This document shows, in pieces, positions 24,671 to 33,023 of a stretch of DNA of 40,317 nucleotides. The notes beneath the pieces were generated by a model. It was given only the letters and a program-made list of their open reading frames with translations. It searched no databases and was not told the origin of the DNA. Positions within the stretch are counted from its first letter, which is position 1. Each line of letters begins with the position of its first letter. Source of the DNA: Thiocapsa sp. KS1. GTDB taxonomy: Bacteria; Pseudomonadota; Gammaproteobacteria; Chromatiales; Chromatiaceae. The position numbers and the translations under genes are program-made. The stretch is from assembly GCF_001499735.1 (NCBI RefSeq), contig NZ_LN848257.1:4256667-4296983 (forward strand). Reading direction: 5' to 3'.

Positions 24671-26302
24671 TCAGGGTTGATCCCCGACGGCACGCCGGTC
24701 ACCCGCCTGACCCATGCGCACCAAGGCCACCGGACCTCGACGATAGACGAGGTCTTGCTGGAGGCCCGGGAAATCGGCCGCCAGGGCGTCGAGCTTGTCG
24801 ACGCGCAGGAAGACCAGCTCGCCGGGCAAGGGCGGGCGATTCGGTGTGACGGCATCGCGATAGACGCTGAAGCTCGGCATGGAGGTGCGATAGACCACGG
24901 TCGGAAGGTTCAGCTCGCGCGCCAGCAGACCGGCCTCCTTGACCGGTGCCTGCATCACCTCGAAGACCCGCGGGACCAGGACCCCGTAGACCACCAGCGT
25001 TTGGATCACCCCGGCGAGGATCAGTCGCTGCCACAGTGGCGGGCGCGACCAGAGGAGCAGACCGATCAGCGCGGCCAGCCCGGCAAGCATGGCGCCCAGA
25101 TAGTCTAACCCCAGGACCCCGCGTGCCTCTTGGAACATGGCGATCTCGTGCGCCCTGTCTGCTTGGGCCTCGATCAGGCCAATCACCGCCGGCAGCACCG
25201 CGAGCAGGCCGAGGAAGATCAGCGGCGCCGCGAAGGCGAGCCAGCGGCTCTTCAGCAGATCCCGATGTTTGGCCATCAGGATAAAGAGCGGCGTGGCCCC
25301 GTAGAGCAGGTAATGCGGCAGCTTGGTCCCCGAGAAGGAGAAGAAGACGAAAACGGTGGCGAACCAGATCCAGAGAAAGCGTTCGAGCGGATCCGACCAA
25401 GCGGCACGCAGCCCCGGCAAGAGACGCAGGAACCAGCCGGTGAAGGGCAGCAGGATGATCGGCAGCATCACCAGGTAATAGCCCGGAAACCCGGCATGGC
25501 CGTGCATCGCATCGCCGAAGCGCCCGGCGTTGTGCTCCAGGAAGAAGCTGCGGAAGAACCCCGGCCCGTCGTCGAGATAGACCGCGAGATACCAGGGCAG
25601 GGCGACGAGAACGAAGACCAGCCACCCCTTCGGTGCGAAGGCCGCCTGCGCCCAGCGTCCCAGCGCACGTTGCGACCCGAAGAAGAGCAGGCTGACCAGC
25701 ACCGGAAAGAAGACCGCGACCGGGCCTTTGGTCAGGAATCCGAGCCCCATCCAGAGGAAGGCACGCAGCACGAAGCGACGATTGGTCGCGGGGTTCGGGT
25801 CCAGGTAATAGCGGTAGATCTCGAAGAAGGCGAGTGCGATGAAGAGGTTGAGCACCGCATCGGCGACCGCCCCCTTGGCGATCACCGCGACCTGGAGGCT
25901 CAAGGCCATCACCAGCCCGGCGACGACCGCGCTCTCGCGATCCAAACGCTCGCGCACGAAGCCCCAGACGGCGAGCACCCAGAGGGTCGCGGCGATCGCC
26001 GAAGGCAGACGCAGGGCCAGCTCGTTGAATCCGAACGCCTGCGCCGAGGCTGCCTGCAACCAGTAGATGAGCACCGGCTTGTCGTAGCGCGGCTCCCCGT
26101 CCTTGTGCGGTGTGATGAAGTTGCCGCTCGCGAGCATCTCGCGCGTCGCCTCGGTAAAGGCACCCTCGTCCAGGTCGTAGAGCGGTACCGCGCCCAACTG
26201 CCAGTAGAAGCTCAGGAGTACGACCGCGACAAGCAGCCAGGGCGAGGTCAGGATGCGCCCGAGCAGCCCGCTTGGGCCGCGATCGGCGATGGCCGGGTTC
26301 AT
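24671..26302 (-). CDS. ArnT-like polyisoprenyl-phosphate-sugar glycosyltransferase (GT83/PMT type)
   Basis: 543 residues from ATG 26302; the longer open frame upstream is only a shadow of the preceding gene. About 12 membrane helices. The first periplasmic loop has the catalytic-type acidic motif PLYDLDEGAFTEATREML and HKDGEPRYDKPVLIYWL, as in ArnT and protein O-mannosyltransferases. FLTKGPVAVFFPVLVSLLFF and SGTKLPHYLLYGATP also match ArnT/GT39-like enzymes. It would transfer a sugar from undecaprenyl phosphate to lipid A or another periplasmic acceptor. Its ATG overlaps the GT2 stop codon (ATGA). The sugar is unknown: no arnA, arnB or arnD is in the window, so aminoarabinose cannot be claimed. 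Confidence 0.88.
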   Translation of the reverse strand: MNPAIADRGPSGLLGRILTSPWLLVAVVLLSFYWQLGAVPLYDLDEGAFTEATREMLASGNFITPHKDGEPRYDKPVLIYWLQAASAQAFGFNELALRLPSAIAATLWVLAVWGFVRERLDRESAVVAGLVMALSLQVAVIAKGAVADAVLNLFIALAFFEIYRYYLDPNPATNRRFVLRAFLWMGLGFLTKGPVAVFFPVLVSLLFFGSQRALGRWAQAAFAPKGWLVFVLVALPWYLAVYLDDGPGFFRSFFLEHNAGRFGDAMHGHAGFPGYYLVMLPIILLPFTGWFLRLLPGLRAAWSDPLERFLWIWFATVFVFFSFSGTKLPHYLLYGATPLFILMAKHRDLLKSRWLAFAAPLIFLGLLAVLPAVIGLIEAQADRAHEIAMFQEARGVLGLDYLGAMLAGLAALIGLLLWSRPPLWQRLILAGVIQTLVVYGVLVPRVFEVMQAPVKEAGLLARELNLPTVVYRTSMPSFSVYRDAVTPNRPPLPGELVFLRVDKLDALAADFPGLQQDLVYRRGPVALVRMGQAGDRRAVGDQP

Positions 26303-27345
26303 GTTGAGTGCCTCCAATCCGCGCGCGCGGGATCCGATTGCCAGCGAATCCGGTGATGGGTGTGCTCGCCCGAGGCGTAGAAGGTGCGTGTCATCAGCTC
26401 GGCGAGCACCCCGGTCGTGAGGAACTGGATCGACATGACCAGGAAGAGGATGGCCACGAAGAGCATCGGGCGTGTCCCGATGTGCTGACCGAGTCCGAAC
26501 TTTACCCAGAGCATGTCGGCCATCAGGATGCTCCCGACCACACCGAAGAGGATCCCGATGGAGCCGAAGAAGTGCCCGGGTCGCGATCCGAACCGCAGGA
26601 AGAAGAAGGCCGAGAGGAGGTCCAGCAGCACCCGAAAGGTGCGCGAGATCCCGTACTTGGATGTCCCGAAGCGGCGCGCCTGATGGGCGACCTCGGTCTC
26701 GCCGATGCGCTCGGGCGCGGTGACACCGGCGACCCAGACCGGGATGAAGCGGTGCATCTCTCCGAGCAATGTGACCTCCTTGATCACCTCGGCGCGATAG
26801 ACCTTGAGGCTGCAACCGTAGTCGTGCAGCGCCACACCCGTGACCTTGCCGATCAGTGCGTTGGCGATCTTCGAGGGCAGCTTGCGCATGACCAGCGCAT
26901 CCTGGCGCTGACGACGCCAACCTTGCAGGAGATCCAGGTCGCGTGCGAGCAGCTCCTCGACCATGCGCGGGATGTCGGCCGGGTCGTTCTGCAGATCGCC
27001 GTCCAGGGTCGCGATCAGCTCGCCGCGGGCCGCGTCGAAGCCGGCCTGCATGGCCGCGGTCTGGCCGAAGTTGCGCCTCAGGCGGATCACCCGAACGTGC
27101 GGGCCGTAGCGCTCGCCAACCTTGCGCAGACGCTCGCCGGTGCCGTCGCGGCTGCCGTCGTCCACACAGATCAGCTCCCAGGCGCCCCGGTAGCACGAAA
27201 GTCCCTCATGGACCCGCGACAACATGGGCTCGACGTTGTCGATCTCCTGATACATGGGGATGACGACGGAGAGCGACGGATCGTCCGTCGTGGGCTGTCC
27301 GGTCGCGTTCGCCGCCACAGGCGCCGGTTCAATCGCGGTGTTCAT
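26299..27345 (-). CDS. Polyisoprenyl-phosphate glycosyltransferase (ArnC/DPM1-like GT2)
   Basis: 348 residues. The GT2 domain has LSVVIPMYQEIDNVEPML, LICVDDGSRDGTGERLR (nucleotide-sugar Asp motif), ELIATLDGDLQNDPADIPRM (DxD-like) and the DPM1-type stretch LQGWRRQRQDALVMRKLPSK. Two C-terminal membrane helices (PGHFFGSIGILFGVVGSIL; PMLFVAILFLVMSIQFLTTG) anchor it. Predicted to load a sugar from a nucleotide donor onto undecaprenyl phosphate at the cytoplasmic face; the downstream ArnT-like enzyme would use the product. First gene of the three-gene operon. Confidence 0.9.
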   Translation of the reverse strand: MNTAIEPAPVAANATGQPTTDDPSLSVVIPMYQEIDNVEPMLSRVHEGLSCYRGAWELICVDDGSRDGTGERLRKVGERYGPHVRVIRLRRNFGQTAAMQAGFDAARGELIATLDGDLQNDPADIPRMVEELLARDLDLLQGWRRQRQDALVMRKLPSKIANALIGKVTGVALHDYGCSLKVYRAEVIKEVTLLGEMHRFIPVWVAGVTAPERIGETEVAHQARRFGTSKYGISRTFRVLLDLLSAFFFLRFGSRPGHFFGSIGILFGVVGSILMADMLWVKFGLGQHIGTRPMLFVAILFLVMSIQFLTTGVLAELMTRTFYASGEHTHHRIRWQSDPARADWRHST

Positions 27346-27406
27346 GTGAGCTCCAAATGGTCACAGCCAGCAAGCTCGAAGCCCCGGAAAAGCCCGTAAC
27401 GCGTAG

Positions 27407-27433
27407 GATGGGTAGAGCGCAGCGAAACCCATC
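27407..27433 (+). repeat. REP-like palindrome GATGGGT...ACCCATC
   Basis: GGATGGGTAGAGCGCAGCGA followed by AACCCATC; a near-identical copy is at 2559-2586. It sits two bases from the darP stop codon, in the gap before the GT2 operon. Confidence 0.75.
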
Positions 27434-27435
27434 GT

Positions 27436-27963
27436 TTACGCGTTGGACTCCAGGCTGTCGCGCAGGAAGCGGAACAGCTTGCGCGGTGCGTCGGGCCGGC
27501 CGCGCTCCTGATCGCGTTGAGCGGCGCGGATCAGGGTGCGCAGCTGCTGGCGGTCGACATCCGGGCATTCATCGATGAATTCGCTTAACGCACCCTCCTC
27601 GTCGGCGATGAGCCGTTCGCGCCAGCGCTCGAGCGCATGCAGATGCGCGGCCGCCGCGCGCTCGCGATCCTCCGCCTGGTCGACCAAGGCATGCACGGCG
27701 GCCATGTCCTCGCGTTCCAACAGGTTGGCGATGCGCTTCCAGTGGCGACCACGGGCTCGGATATCCTTGATCCGGGACGTCTCGTCCAAGGCGGCCCAGG
27801 TCGCAGCGCTCAGGTTCAGACGCTCCAGCTCGGCCCGCGGCATCCCGGCCATGCGCTCGGCCAGGGCCTGCAGCGCCAGCTTCTCGCGCTTGAGCTGGCT
27901 CTTGCTCGGGCCGCGCTCTTCGTCCTGATAGTCGTCTTCGTCGTCGTCGATCGTATCGTTCAT
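27436..27963 (-). CDS. darP: Ribosome maturation factor DarP (YjgA, DUF615)
   Basis: 175 residues from ATG 27963 (a TTG four codons upstream is in frame but less likely). Family features: GPSKSQLKREKLALQALAER, LERLNLSAATWAALDETSRI, RHWKRIANLLEREDMAAVHA and the C-terminal RKLFRFLRDSLE. The acidic N-terminal stretch (NDTIDDDEDDYQDEERG) is also typical. DarP binds the immature 50S subunit and helps peptidyl-transferase centre folding. E. coli DarP has 183 residues. It follows recJ by 31 bases on the same strand. Confidence 0.93.
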   Translation of the reverse strand: MNDTIDDDEDDYQDEERGPSKSQLKREKLALQALAERMAGMPRAELERLNLSAATWAALDETSRIKDIRARGRHWKRIANLLEREDMAAVHALVDQAEDRERAAAAHLHALERWRERLIADEEGALSEFIDECPDVDRQQLRTLIRAAQRDQERGRPDAPRKLFRFLRDSLESNA

Positions 27964-27994
27964 CCCGAAATCCAAATAGGCGGTTCGACAGTCT

Positions 27995-29722
27995 TCATGC
28001 GGCGGGCTCCAGATGCTCGAGGATCAATTGCGCGGAGCGGTTGCCTCGGTAGTCGTTGACATCCAATCGGTAGGCGAGACGCACGGCGCCGCCGGCCTCC
28101 GAGATCTGCTCGCCCAGGTTGAAGCCGATGGCCTCGATCGGCCCATCCTCGGCCGCGGGTCCGGCGAGACGGAGCTTCAGGTGACGCTCGCCCACCAGGC
28201 GTGCGCTCAAGACGTCGAAGGTGCCGTCGAAGCGGGGTTCCGGGAAGCCCTTACCCCAAGGGCCGGCCACGCGCAGCGTCTCGGCGGTCTCCAGGTTCAT
28301 GAGCCGCTGCGGAAGCGCACCGTCCGACGCGATCTCCGGTTGTGGCGGCCGATCGCCGAGCACCGCACGCACGGCCTCCGCAAAGGCCTCGCGGAACCGC
28401 GGCAATGCCTCCGGGCGAATGCTCAACCCCGCGGCCATCGCATGCCCGCCGAAGCGCTCGATCAAGCCCGGATCCTGCCGATCCACCAACGCGATCAGGT
28501 CTCGGACATGGACCCCTTCGACCGATCGCGCCGAGCCACGCAGAAACCCGTCGCCGCCGTTCGCAAAGGCGATCACGGGGCGATGATACCGCTCGCGGAT
28601 CCGCGCCGCGACGATCCCCGAGACGCCTTGGTGCCAATCCTCGCCGAACAGACAGAGTCCGGGCGGCAGTGCGGCACCGTCCAGACAGAGCCCCGCGAGC
28701 GAGGATTCGGCCGCGTCCTTCATCTCGCCTTCGATCTCGCGGCGTCGGCGGTTTAGGGCGTCGAGACGCGCAGCAAGGTCCGCGGCGACCTGCGGGTCGT
28801 CGGTCAACAGACATTCGACGCCCACCGACATGTCCTCGATCCGACCCGCCGCGTTAAGCCGGGGTGCGGCGACGAAGGCCAAGTCGGTGGCCGTCGCCCG
28901 GCTCGGGTCTCGGCCGCCGATCGTCAGCAGTGCCCGCACGCCCGGGCTGCACCGCCCGGCGCGGATGCGTCTGAGCCCCTGCTCGACCAGGATTCGGTTG
29001 TTGCGGTCCAGGGTCACCACGTCGGCGACCGTGCCCAAGGCGACCAAATCCAGCAGATCCGCGAGATTGGGTTCCGCTCGCCCCGCACCGAACCAGCCCT
29101 GCTCGCGCAGACGGGTGCGCGCGGCGACCAGGAGATAGAAGACGACGCCGACACCGGCTAGGTGCTTGCTCGGAAAGGTGCAGTCCGGCTGATTGGGGTT
29201 GACGATGGCTGCGGCGTCCGGGAGCCGCTCGCCGGGCAGATGATGGTCCGTCACCAGGACCGGGATGCCCAGCTCCGCGGCCCGCGCCACCCCGGCGAGA
29301 CTGGCGATGCCGTTGTCGACCGTGATCAGCAGATCCGGTCGGCGCGGTGCGGCGGCGTCGACCACCGCCGGACTCAGGCCGTAGCCGAACGCGAATCGGC
29401 TCGGGATCAGATAGGAGACCTGCGCCGCACCTAGGCCGCGCAGACCTCGGACCGCCAGGGCGCCGCCGGTCGCACCGTCGGCGTCGTAGTCCGAGACGAT
29501 CAGCAGATGGCCGCCGGCGCGGATGTGGTGCACCAGCAGCTCGACCGCTTCATCGATGCCGCGCAGCGCATCTGCCGGGTGGAGTGCCGAGAGTCCGGGT
29601 GCGGACTCTTCGGCGTCAACCAGGCCACGATTCGAATAGAGTCTGGAGAGCAGCTCGGCCGGCGTGCAGGCGGCGGCGAGCGCCGCGGCGCTCGGCGCGC
29701 GTCGAATCACGGGGCGCGACAT
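27995..29722 (-). CDS. recJ: Single-strand DNA exonuclease RecJ
   Basis: 575 residues (E. coli 577). The DHH phosphoesterase motifs are present: LIVSDYDADGATGGALAV, LLITVDNGIASLAGV, VLVTDHHLPGERLPDA, LDLVALGTVADVV and the DHHA1 part with GVSGIVAARIRERY and GGHAMAAGLSIRPEAL. A C-terminal OB-fold follows (LKLRLAGPA; IEAIGFNLGEQI). RecJ is a 5'-3' ssDNA exonuclease used in mismatch, base-excision and RecF-pathway repair. Its ATG overlaps the last base of the M48 gene stop codon (TGATG). Confidence 0.95.
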   Translation of the reverse strand: MSRPVIRRAPSAAALAAACTPAELLSRLYSNRGLVDAEESAPGLSALHPADALRGIDEAVELLVHHIRAGGHLLIVSDYDADGATGGALAVRGLRGLGAAQVSYLIPSRFAFGYGLSPAVVDAAAPRRPDLLITVDNGIASLAGVARAAELGIPVLVTDHHLPGERLPDAAAIVNPNQPDCTFPSKHLAGVGVVFYLLVAARTRLREQGWFGAGRAEPNLADLLDLVALGTVADVVTLDRNNRILVEQGLRRIRAGRCSPGVRALLTIGGRDPSRATATDLAFVAAPRLNAAGRIEDMSVGVECLLTDDPQVAADLAARLDALNRRRREIEGEMKDAAESSLAGLCLDGAALPPGLCLFGEDWHQGVSGIVAARIRERYHRPVIAFANGGDGFLRGSARSVEGVHVRDLIALVDRQDPGLIERFGGHAMAAGLSIRPEALPRFREAFAEAVRAVLGDRPPQPEIASDGALPQRLMNLETAETLRVAGPWGKGFPEPRFDGTFDVLSARLVGERHLKLRLAGPAAEDGPIEAIGFNLGEQISEAGGAVRLAYRLDVNDYRGNRSAQLILEHLEPAA

Positions 29723-31638
29723 CAGTCCAACACCGGCAGAGGGACATGCAAGGCCGCAACGACGGCCCGCAGCAGCTCGATCTCCGTCCGCTTGATCCCG
29801 GCGTGCTGCAGGGTCGCGATCAGGGCGCGGAGCAGGCGTTGCTTGTCGTCCATGCGCAGCCGATCGAGCCGAGCGAGCGCACGGTCGAGTCGATCCGGCC
29901 AGTCATCCGGTGCGATCGGGGCCAAGTCGCGCGGACGCATCCCGAGGGACGCCAGACCGGCAGCGAAGGCGGTCCGCGCGGTGCGTTGATCGGGGTTGCC
30001 GTGCATTGCCAGGATGACCAGCAGATCACGGATCTCGTTCTCGCAGCCGGAGAGATGTGCGGTCCCGGCGCTGCGGGCATCGGTCGGAGCGATGGTGTCT
30101 TGGATCTGCTGCGCCAGGAGACGTGCGAGGACATACTCGAAGACATCGATCCGTCCGTCGGCATGGATCAGCCGATCGATCAGCCCCATCAAGCGCGTCA
30201 GCTCGGTCTGCGGACGACGGCGCAGGGTCGGGAAGGCGATCTCGAGCAGCGGGATGCGCAGGTCCGCCGCCAGGCTCGGGACCGCGGAGAGGAGTGTGCT
30301 CACCTGACGCTCGTGCTCGCTGCCGAGTGTCTCGGCGACCATCAAGAGCTGGCGCTCGCGGATCTCGGGGTCCGGGTCGATCAAGAAGTAGCAGACCAGC
30401 GTCATCACCCACTCGGTGGAGCGGGCGGCGCGTGCGAGCGGTTCCGGGATGGCCCGGTTCAGGCGAGCCGCCACCTGGATCCGTGCCGTATCGGGTCGCC
30501 CGATTGCGCCGACGATGCGATCCGCATCGAGGCTCGACGGGCTCGGTCGGCCTTCGAGAATCGGCCGGTGCTCGGCCATCGCGGCGACGATGCCGGCCGC
30601 GCTCGGTGTCGCCAAGCTCTGCATCACCTGCATCGTTTCCAGCTCCGCCGGGTCGAAACCCGGCTCGATCGCACGAATGCGATCCGCGATCGGCGGATGT
30701 GTGGCCAAGAGCCGACGCGTCAGCCCCGCAGCGAAGAGCATGTGCCCGATCTCCTCGCTGTCCGCCGCAAGTGCCGAGCCGGCCGGCGCCGAGCCGATCT
30801 TCTTCAGGGCGCCGGCGATCCCCTCCGGCTCGCGGGTGAACTGAACGGCCGAGGCGTCGGCCAAGAACTCGCGTTGACGCGACACCGACGCCCGGATCAG
30901 CCGGCCGAAGAAGAGCCCGATATAGCCGGTGGCGACCAGGGCGAGGCCGATCATGGCGATCGCGGCGGTGTGCTTGCTGGTTTGGCCATGCCGCACCGAG
31001 AGCATGAGTCGGCCGATGATGGCCAGCACCAGGATCCCGAACAAGATCCCGATCAGGCGAATATTCAGCCGCATGTCGCCGTTGAGGATGTGCGAGAACT
31101 CGTGTGCAACAACGCCCTGAAGCTCCGAACGGCTCAGTGTCCGCAGCGCGCCCCGGGTGACGGCGACCGCCGCATCGGCAGGCGAATAACCTGCGGCAAA
31201 GGCGTTGATGCCGTCCTCCTGCTCCAACACGAAGATTTGGGGCACCGGAACACCCGATGCGATGGCCATCTCCTCGACCACATTGCGCAACCGCTGCAAC
31301 TGCGGATCCGTGGTGTCCGCATTGACCATGACCCCGCCGAGCCCGCGCGCGACCGCCCCGCCGCCGTTGCGCAGGGTCAGGATCCGGAACAGGCTGGCGA
31401 GCCCGATGGCGCCCGCGGTCAGCACAGAGACCCAAATGAGCAGCGGCAGGCTTTCGCGAACCGCGGCGGGCGAGAACACCGGCGAGACGCCGAGGCCGTC
31501 CGGATCCGAGCCGAACCCCAGGAACGCGAGGGCGACCAAGTCGACGACGGCCACGATGCTGATCACGGCGAGCACGAAGAGCACCACCAGGAGATGCGTG
31601 CGCCGCCGGGCACGGTCCTGATGCGCGAAGAAGTCCAA
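29722..31638 (-). CDS. M48-family membrane metalloprotease with C-terminal TerB-like region
   Basis: 638 residues. The N-terminus DFFAHQDRARRRTHLLVVLF leads into two membrane helices. The zinc site is VVAHEFSHILNGDM near residue 178, with the third ligand in SRQREFLADASAVQ. Two more membrane helices lie between them. After about residue 330 comes a long cytosolic or periplasmic helical part containing GLIDRLIHADGRIDVFEYVL, a TerB-like metal-binding pattern. The TTG start at 31638 is chosen because the family begins with this FFxHQDxAR motif, but there is no ribosome-binding site: element F abuts it directly. The partner gene lemA lies upstream with only elements F and G between. Such LemA-M48 pairs are common; the substrate is unknown. 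Confidence 0.88.
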   Translation of the reverse strand: MDFFAHQDRARRRTHLLVVLFVLAVISIVAVVDLVALAFLGFGSDPDGLGVSPVFSPAAVRESLPLLIWVSVLTAGAIGLASLFRILTLRNGGGAVARGLGGVMVNADTTDPQLQRLRNVVEEMAIASGVPVPQIFVLEQEDGINAFAAGYSPADAAVAVTRGALRTLSRSELQGVVAHEFSHILNGDMRLNIRLIGILFGILVLAIIGRLMLSVRHGQTSKHTAAIAMIGLALVATGYIGLFFGRLIRASVSRQREFLADASAVQFTREPEGIAGALKKIGSAPAGSALAADSEEIGHMLFAAGLTRRLLATHPPIADRIRAIEPGFDPAELETMQVMQSLATPSAAGIVAAMAEHRPILEGRPSPSSLDADRIVGAIGRPDTARIQVAARLNRAIPEPLARAARSTEWVMTLVCYFLIDPDPEIRERQLLMVAETLGSEHERQVSTLLSAVPSLAADLRIPLLEIAFPTLRRRPQTELTRLMGLIDRLIHADGRIDVFEYVLARLLAQQIQDTIAPTDARSAGTAHLSGCENEIRDLLVILAMHGNPDQRTARTAFAAGLASLGMRPRDLAPIAPDDWPDRLDRALARLDRLRMDDKQRLLRALIATLQHAGIKRTEIELLRAVVAALHVPLPVLD

Positions 31639-31727
31639 TTAAACTGCGTCCTTAGTGTTCATGTGGGGTTTTCGCTTGGGCGAGGTCTCGGGTGTCATCT
31701 GTCGGCGCTGGAGCGGACGCAGTTTAA
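31639..31727. repeat. TIR element copy F
   Basis: 89 bases with a perfect 13-bp terminal inverted repeat TTAAACTGCGTCC/GGACGCAGTTTAA. The C-to-T change relative to the other copies is matched on both ends (a compensatory pair). It abuts the TTG start of the M48 gene with no spacing. Confidence 0.85.
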
Positions 31728-31750
31728 GTATTCAAAAAATATAAACTATT
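31728..31750. promoter_or_regulatory. AT-rich core between elements F and G
   Basis: The 23-base stretch GTATTCAAAAAATATAAAC+TATT is almost the reverse complement of the 22-base spacer between copies B and C (32903-32924). AAAAAATATAAA is shared. It may be a promoter or a bending-protein site; neither is proven. Together F-core-G (31639-31835) forms a composite filling the lemA-M48 gap. Confidence 0.45.
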
Positions 31751-31835
31751 CTGAACTGCGCCCCGCCGTGTTCGTGGATCGCGGAGAGGTCGTTCCCAAA
31801 CGCAATCCTTCCATAGACGCACAAGCGCGGTTCAG
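31751..31835. repeat. TIR element copy G
   Basis: 85 bases with ends CTGAACTGCGC and GCGCGGTTCAG. The right end contains the lemA stop codon TGA (31834-31832), at the same offset as the stop codons in copies A, D and H. Confidence 0.75.
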
Positions 31836-32413
31836 AAGGAGACTTGGACGGCCTCGCGTTTCTCCGGCGCATCGATCTCCAACAACTGCGCGGCCGTGAA
31901 TCCGAAGCGCTGCGCGATCAGGTTGTTCGGGAAGACCTCGCGCAGGGTGTTGTAGCCCATGACCGCATCGTTGAAGGCTTGGCGTGCGAAGGCCACCCGG
32001 TTCTCGGTGCTGACCAGCTCCTCGGAGAGCTGCATCATGTTCTGATTGGCCTTGAGGTCGGGGTAGGCCTCGGAGAGCGCGAACAGCTTACCGAGTGCGC
32101 CGGCCACGCCCATCTCCGCTTGGGCCAGCATCGCCACCGCGGCGCCGTCGCTCGGATCGGCCGCGACCTGCTTGAGGCTGCCGACCGCTTGGTTGCGGGC
32201 CTGGATGACGGCCTCGAGCGTGTCGCGCTCGTGGGTCATGTAGCGCTCGGCGACCTTGACCAGATTCGGGATCAGGTCATAGCGGCGCGTGAGCTGAACA
32301 TCGATCTGAGCAAAGGCGTTTTTGTAGCGATTGCGTCCGGCAACCAGACGGTTGTAGATGACGACGACGAGAATCGCGGCGAGCAGGATCAGGCCAAGCA
32401 GTGTCCATCCCAT
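31832..32413 (-). CDS. lemA: LemA family protein
   Basis: 193 residues from ATG 32413 (GGGGGA 9 bases upstream); longer in-frame sequence upstream is not LemA-like. One N-terminal membrane helix (MGWTLLGLILLAAILVVVIY) is followed by the helical-bundle LemA core: LVAGRNRYKNAFAQIDVQLT, RRYDLIPNLVKVAERYMTHE, LFALSEAYPDLKANQNMMQL, STENRVAFARQAFNDAVMGY, and FPNNLIAQRFGF. It is anchored with the bulk in the periplasm. It is paired with the M48 protease downstream, whose activity or substrate delivery LemA may support (inference). Its stop codon lies inside element G. Confidence 0.93.
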   Translation of the reverse strand: MGWTLLGLILLAAILVVVIYNRLVAGRNRYKNAFAQIDVQLTRRYDLIPNLVKVAERYMTHERDTLEAVIQARNQAVGSLKQVAADPSDGAAVAMLAQAEMGVAGALGKLFALSEAYPDLKANQNMMQLSEELVSTENRVAFARQAFNDAVMGYNTLREVFPNNLIAQRFGFTAAQLLEIDAPEKREAVQVSF

Positions 32414-32703
32414 CGGTGTTCCCCCACGCTGATGACTGTCCCCCGAGCCCGGCAGTCGCCGGGTCCGGTGTCCGGCCGAGGCCGGTACGCGGCCTTCGGC
32501 AATGCGGCGGAAGGCTAACATACTCCCGCGGGGTAAGCAGGGGTCGAGCCCGCCCGCGCGCTGCGGACCGAGGTCGCCATGCTGCCTCGGCTTGCCGATG
32601 CGGGTCGAGGGAGTACCATTGCGTCCGTGCGGCCCCGTGCTTGACTCGATGCGACAGTTGAGAATAAGTCACGTGTCAGAAGTAGGTTAAGTACCGAATC
32701 TAA

Positions 32704-32748
<45 letters not shown>

Positions 32749-32818
32749 ATTACGATTACGACAACGAGAACCGTGGCAAAGGGATTCTCTCGTCGAGTCG
32801 TTTTGCTTTTTCTGTTCC

Positions 32819-32902
32819 TAAACCGCGTCCAGAGCGAGATGCTCACTTTTGCGTGAACTCGACGTTTGGTGCATCCACGGCTCTTAGCGGGGGCGCGGTT
32901 TA
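32819..32902. repeat. TIR element copy B
   Basis: 84 bases with ends TAAACCGCGTCC and GGCGCGGTTTA. The interior is shared with copy A (GACGTTTGGTGCATCCA). A 22-base AT-rich core (32903-32924) separates it from copy C. Confidence 0.85.
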
Positions 32903-32924
32903 GAAATTTATATTTTTTAATAAC

Positions 32925-33012
32925 TTAAACCGCGCCGGCTCCGGCAATTGTCGGAGCCGGCGCGGCCAAGCCAATCCAACAAACTACGCATGTCGCGCCG
33001 GGCGCGGTTTAA
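32925..33012. repeat. TIR element copy C
   Basis: 88 bases with a perfect 12-bp terminal inverted repeat TTAAACCGCGCC/GGCGCGGTTTAA and an inner stem GCCGGCTCCGGCAATTG(TC)/GGAGCCGGC. Its last bases, continuing into AAGGAG, create the ribosome-binding site of exbB. Confidence 0.85.
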
Positions 33013-33023
33013 GGAGCTCCCTC

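Noticed and set aside
26303-27196. N-terminal extension that would fuse about 300 residues to the ArnT-like protein
   Set aside because: This stretch is an out-of-frame reading of the GT2 gene; the ATG at 26302 with the ATGA overlap is the natural start.
29347-31899. Very long plus-strand reading frame (about 850 codons) opposite recJ and the M48 gene
   Set aside because: It is the antisense shadow of two well-supported genes in GC-rich DNA; its translation is Arg/Gln/Asp-rich without domains.
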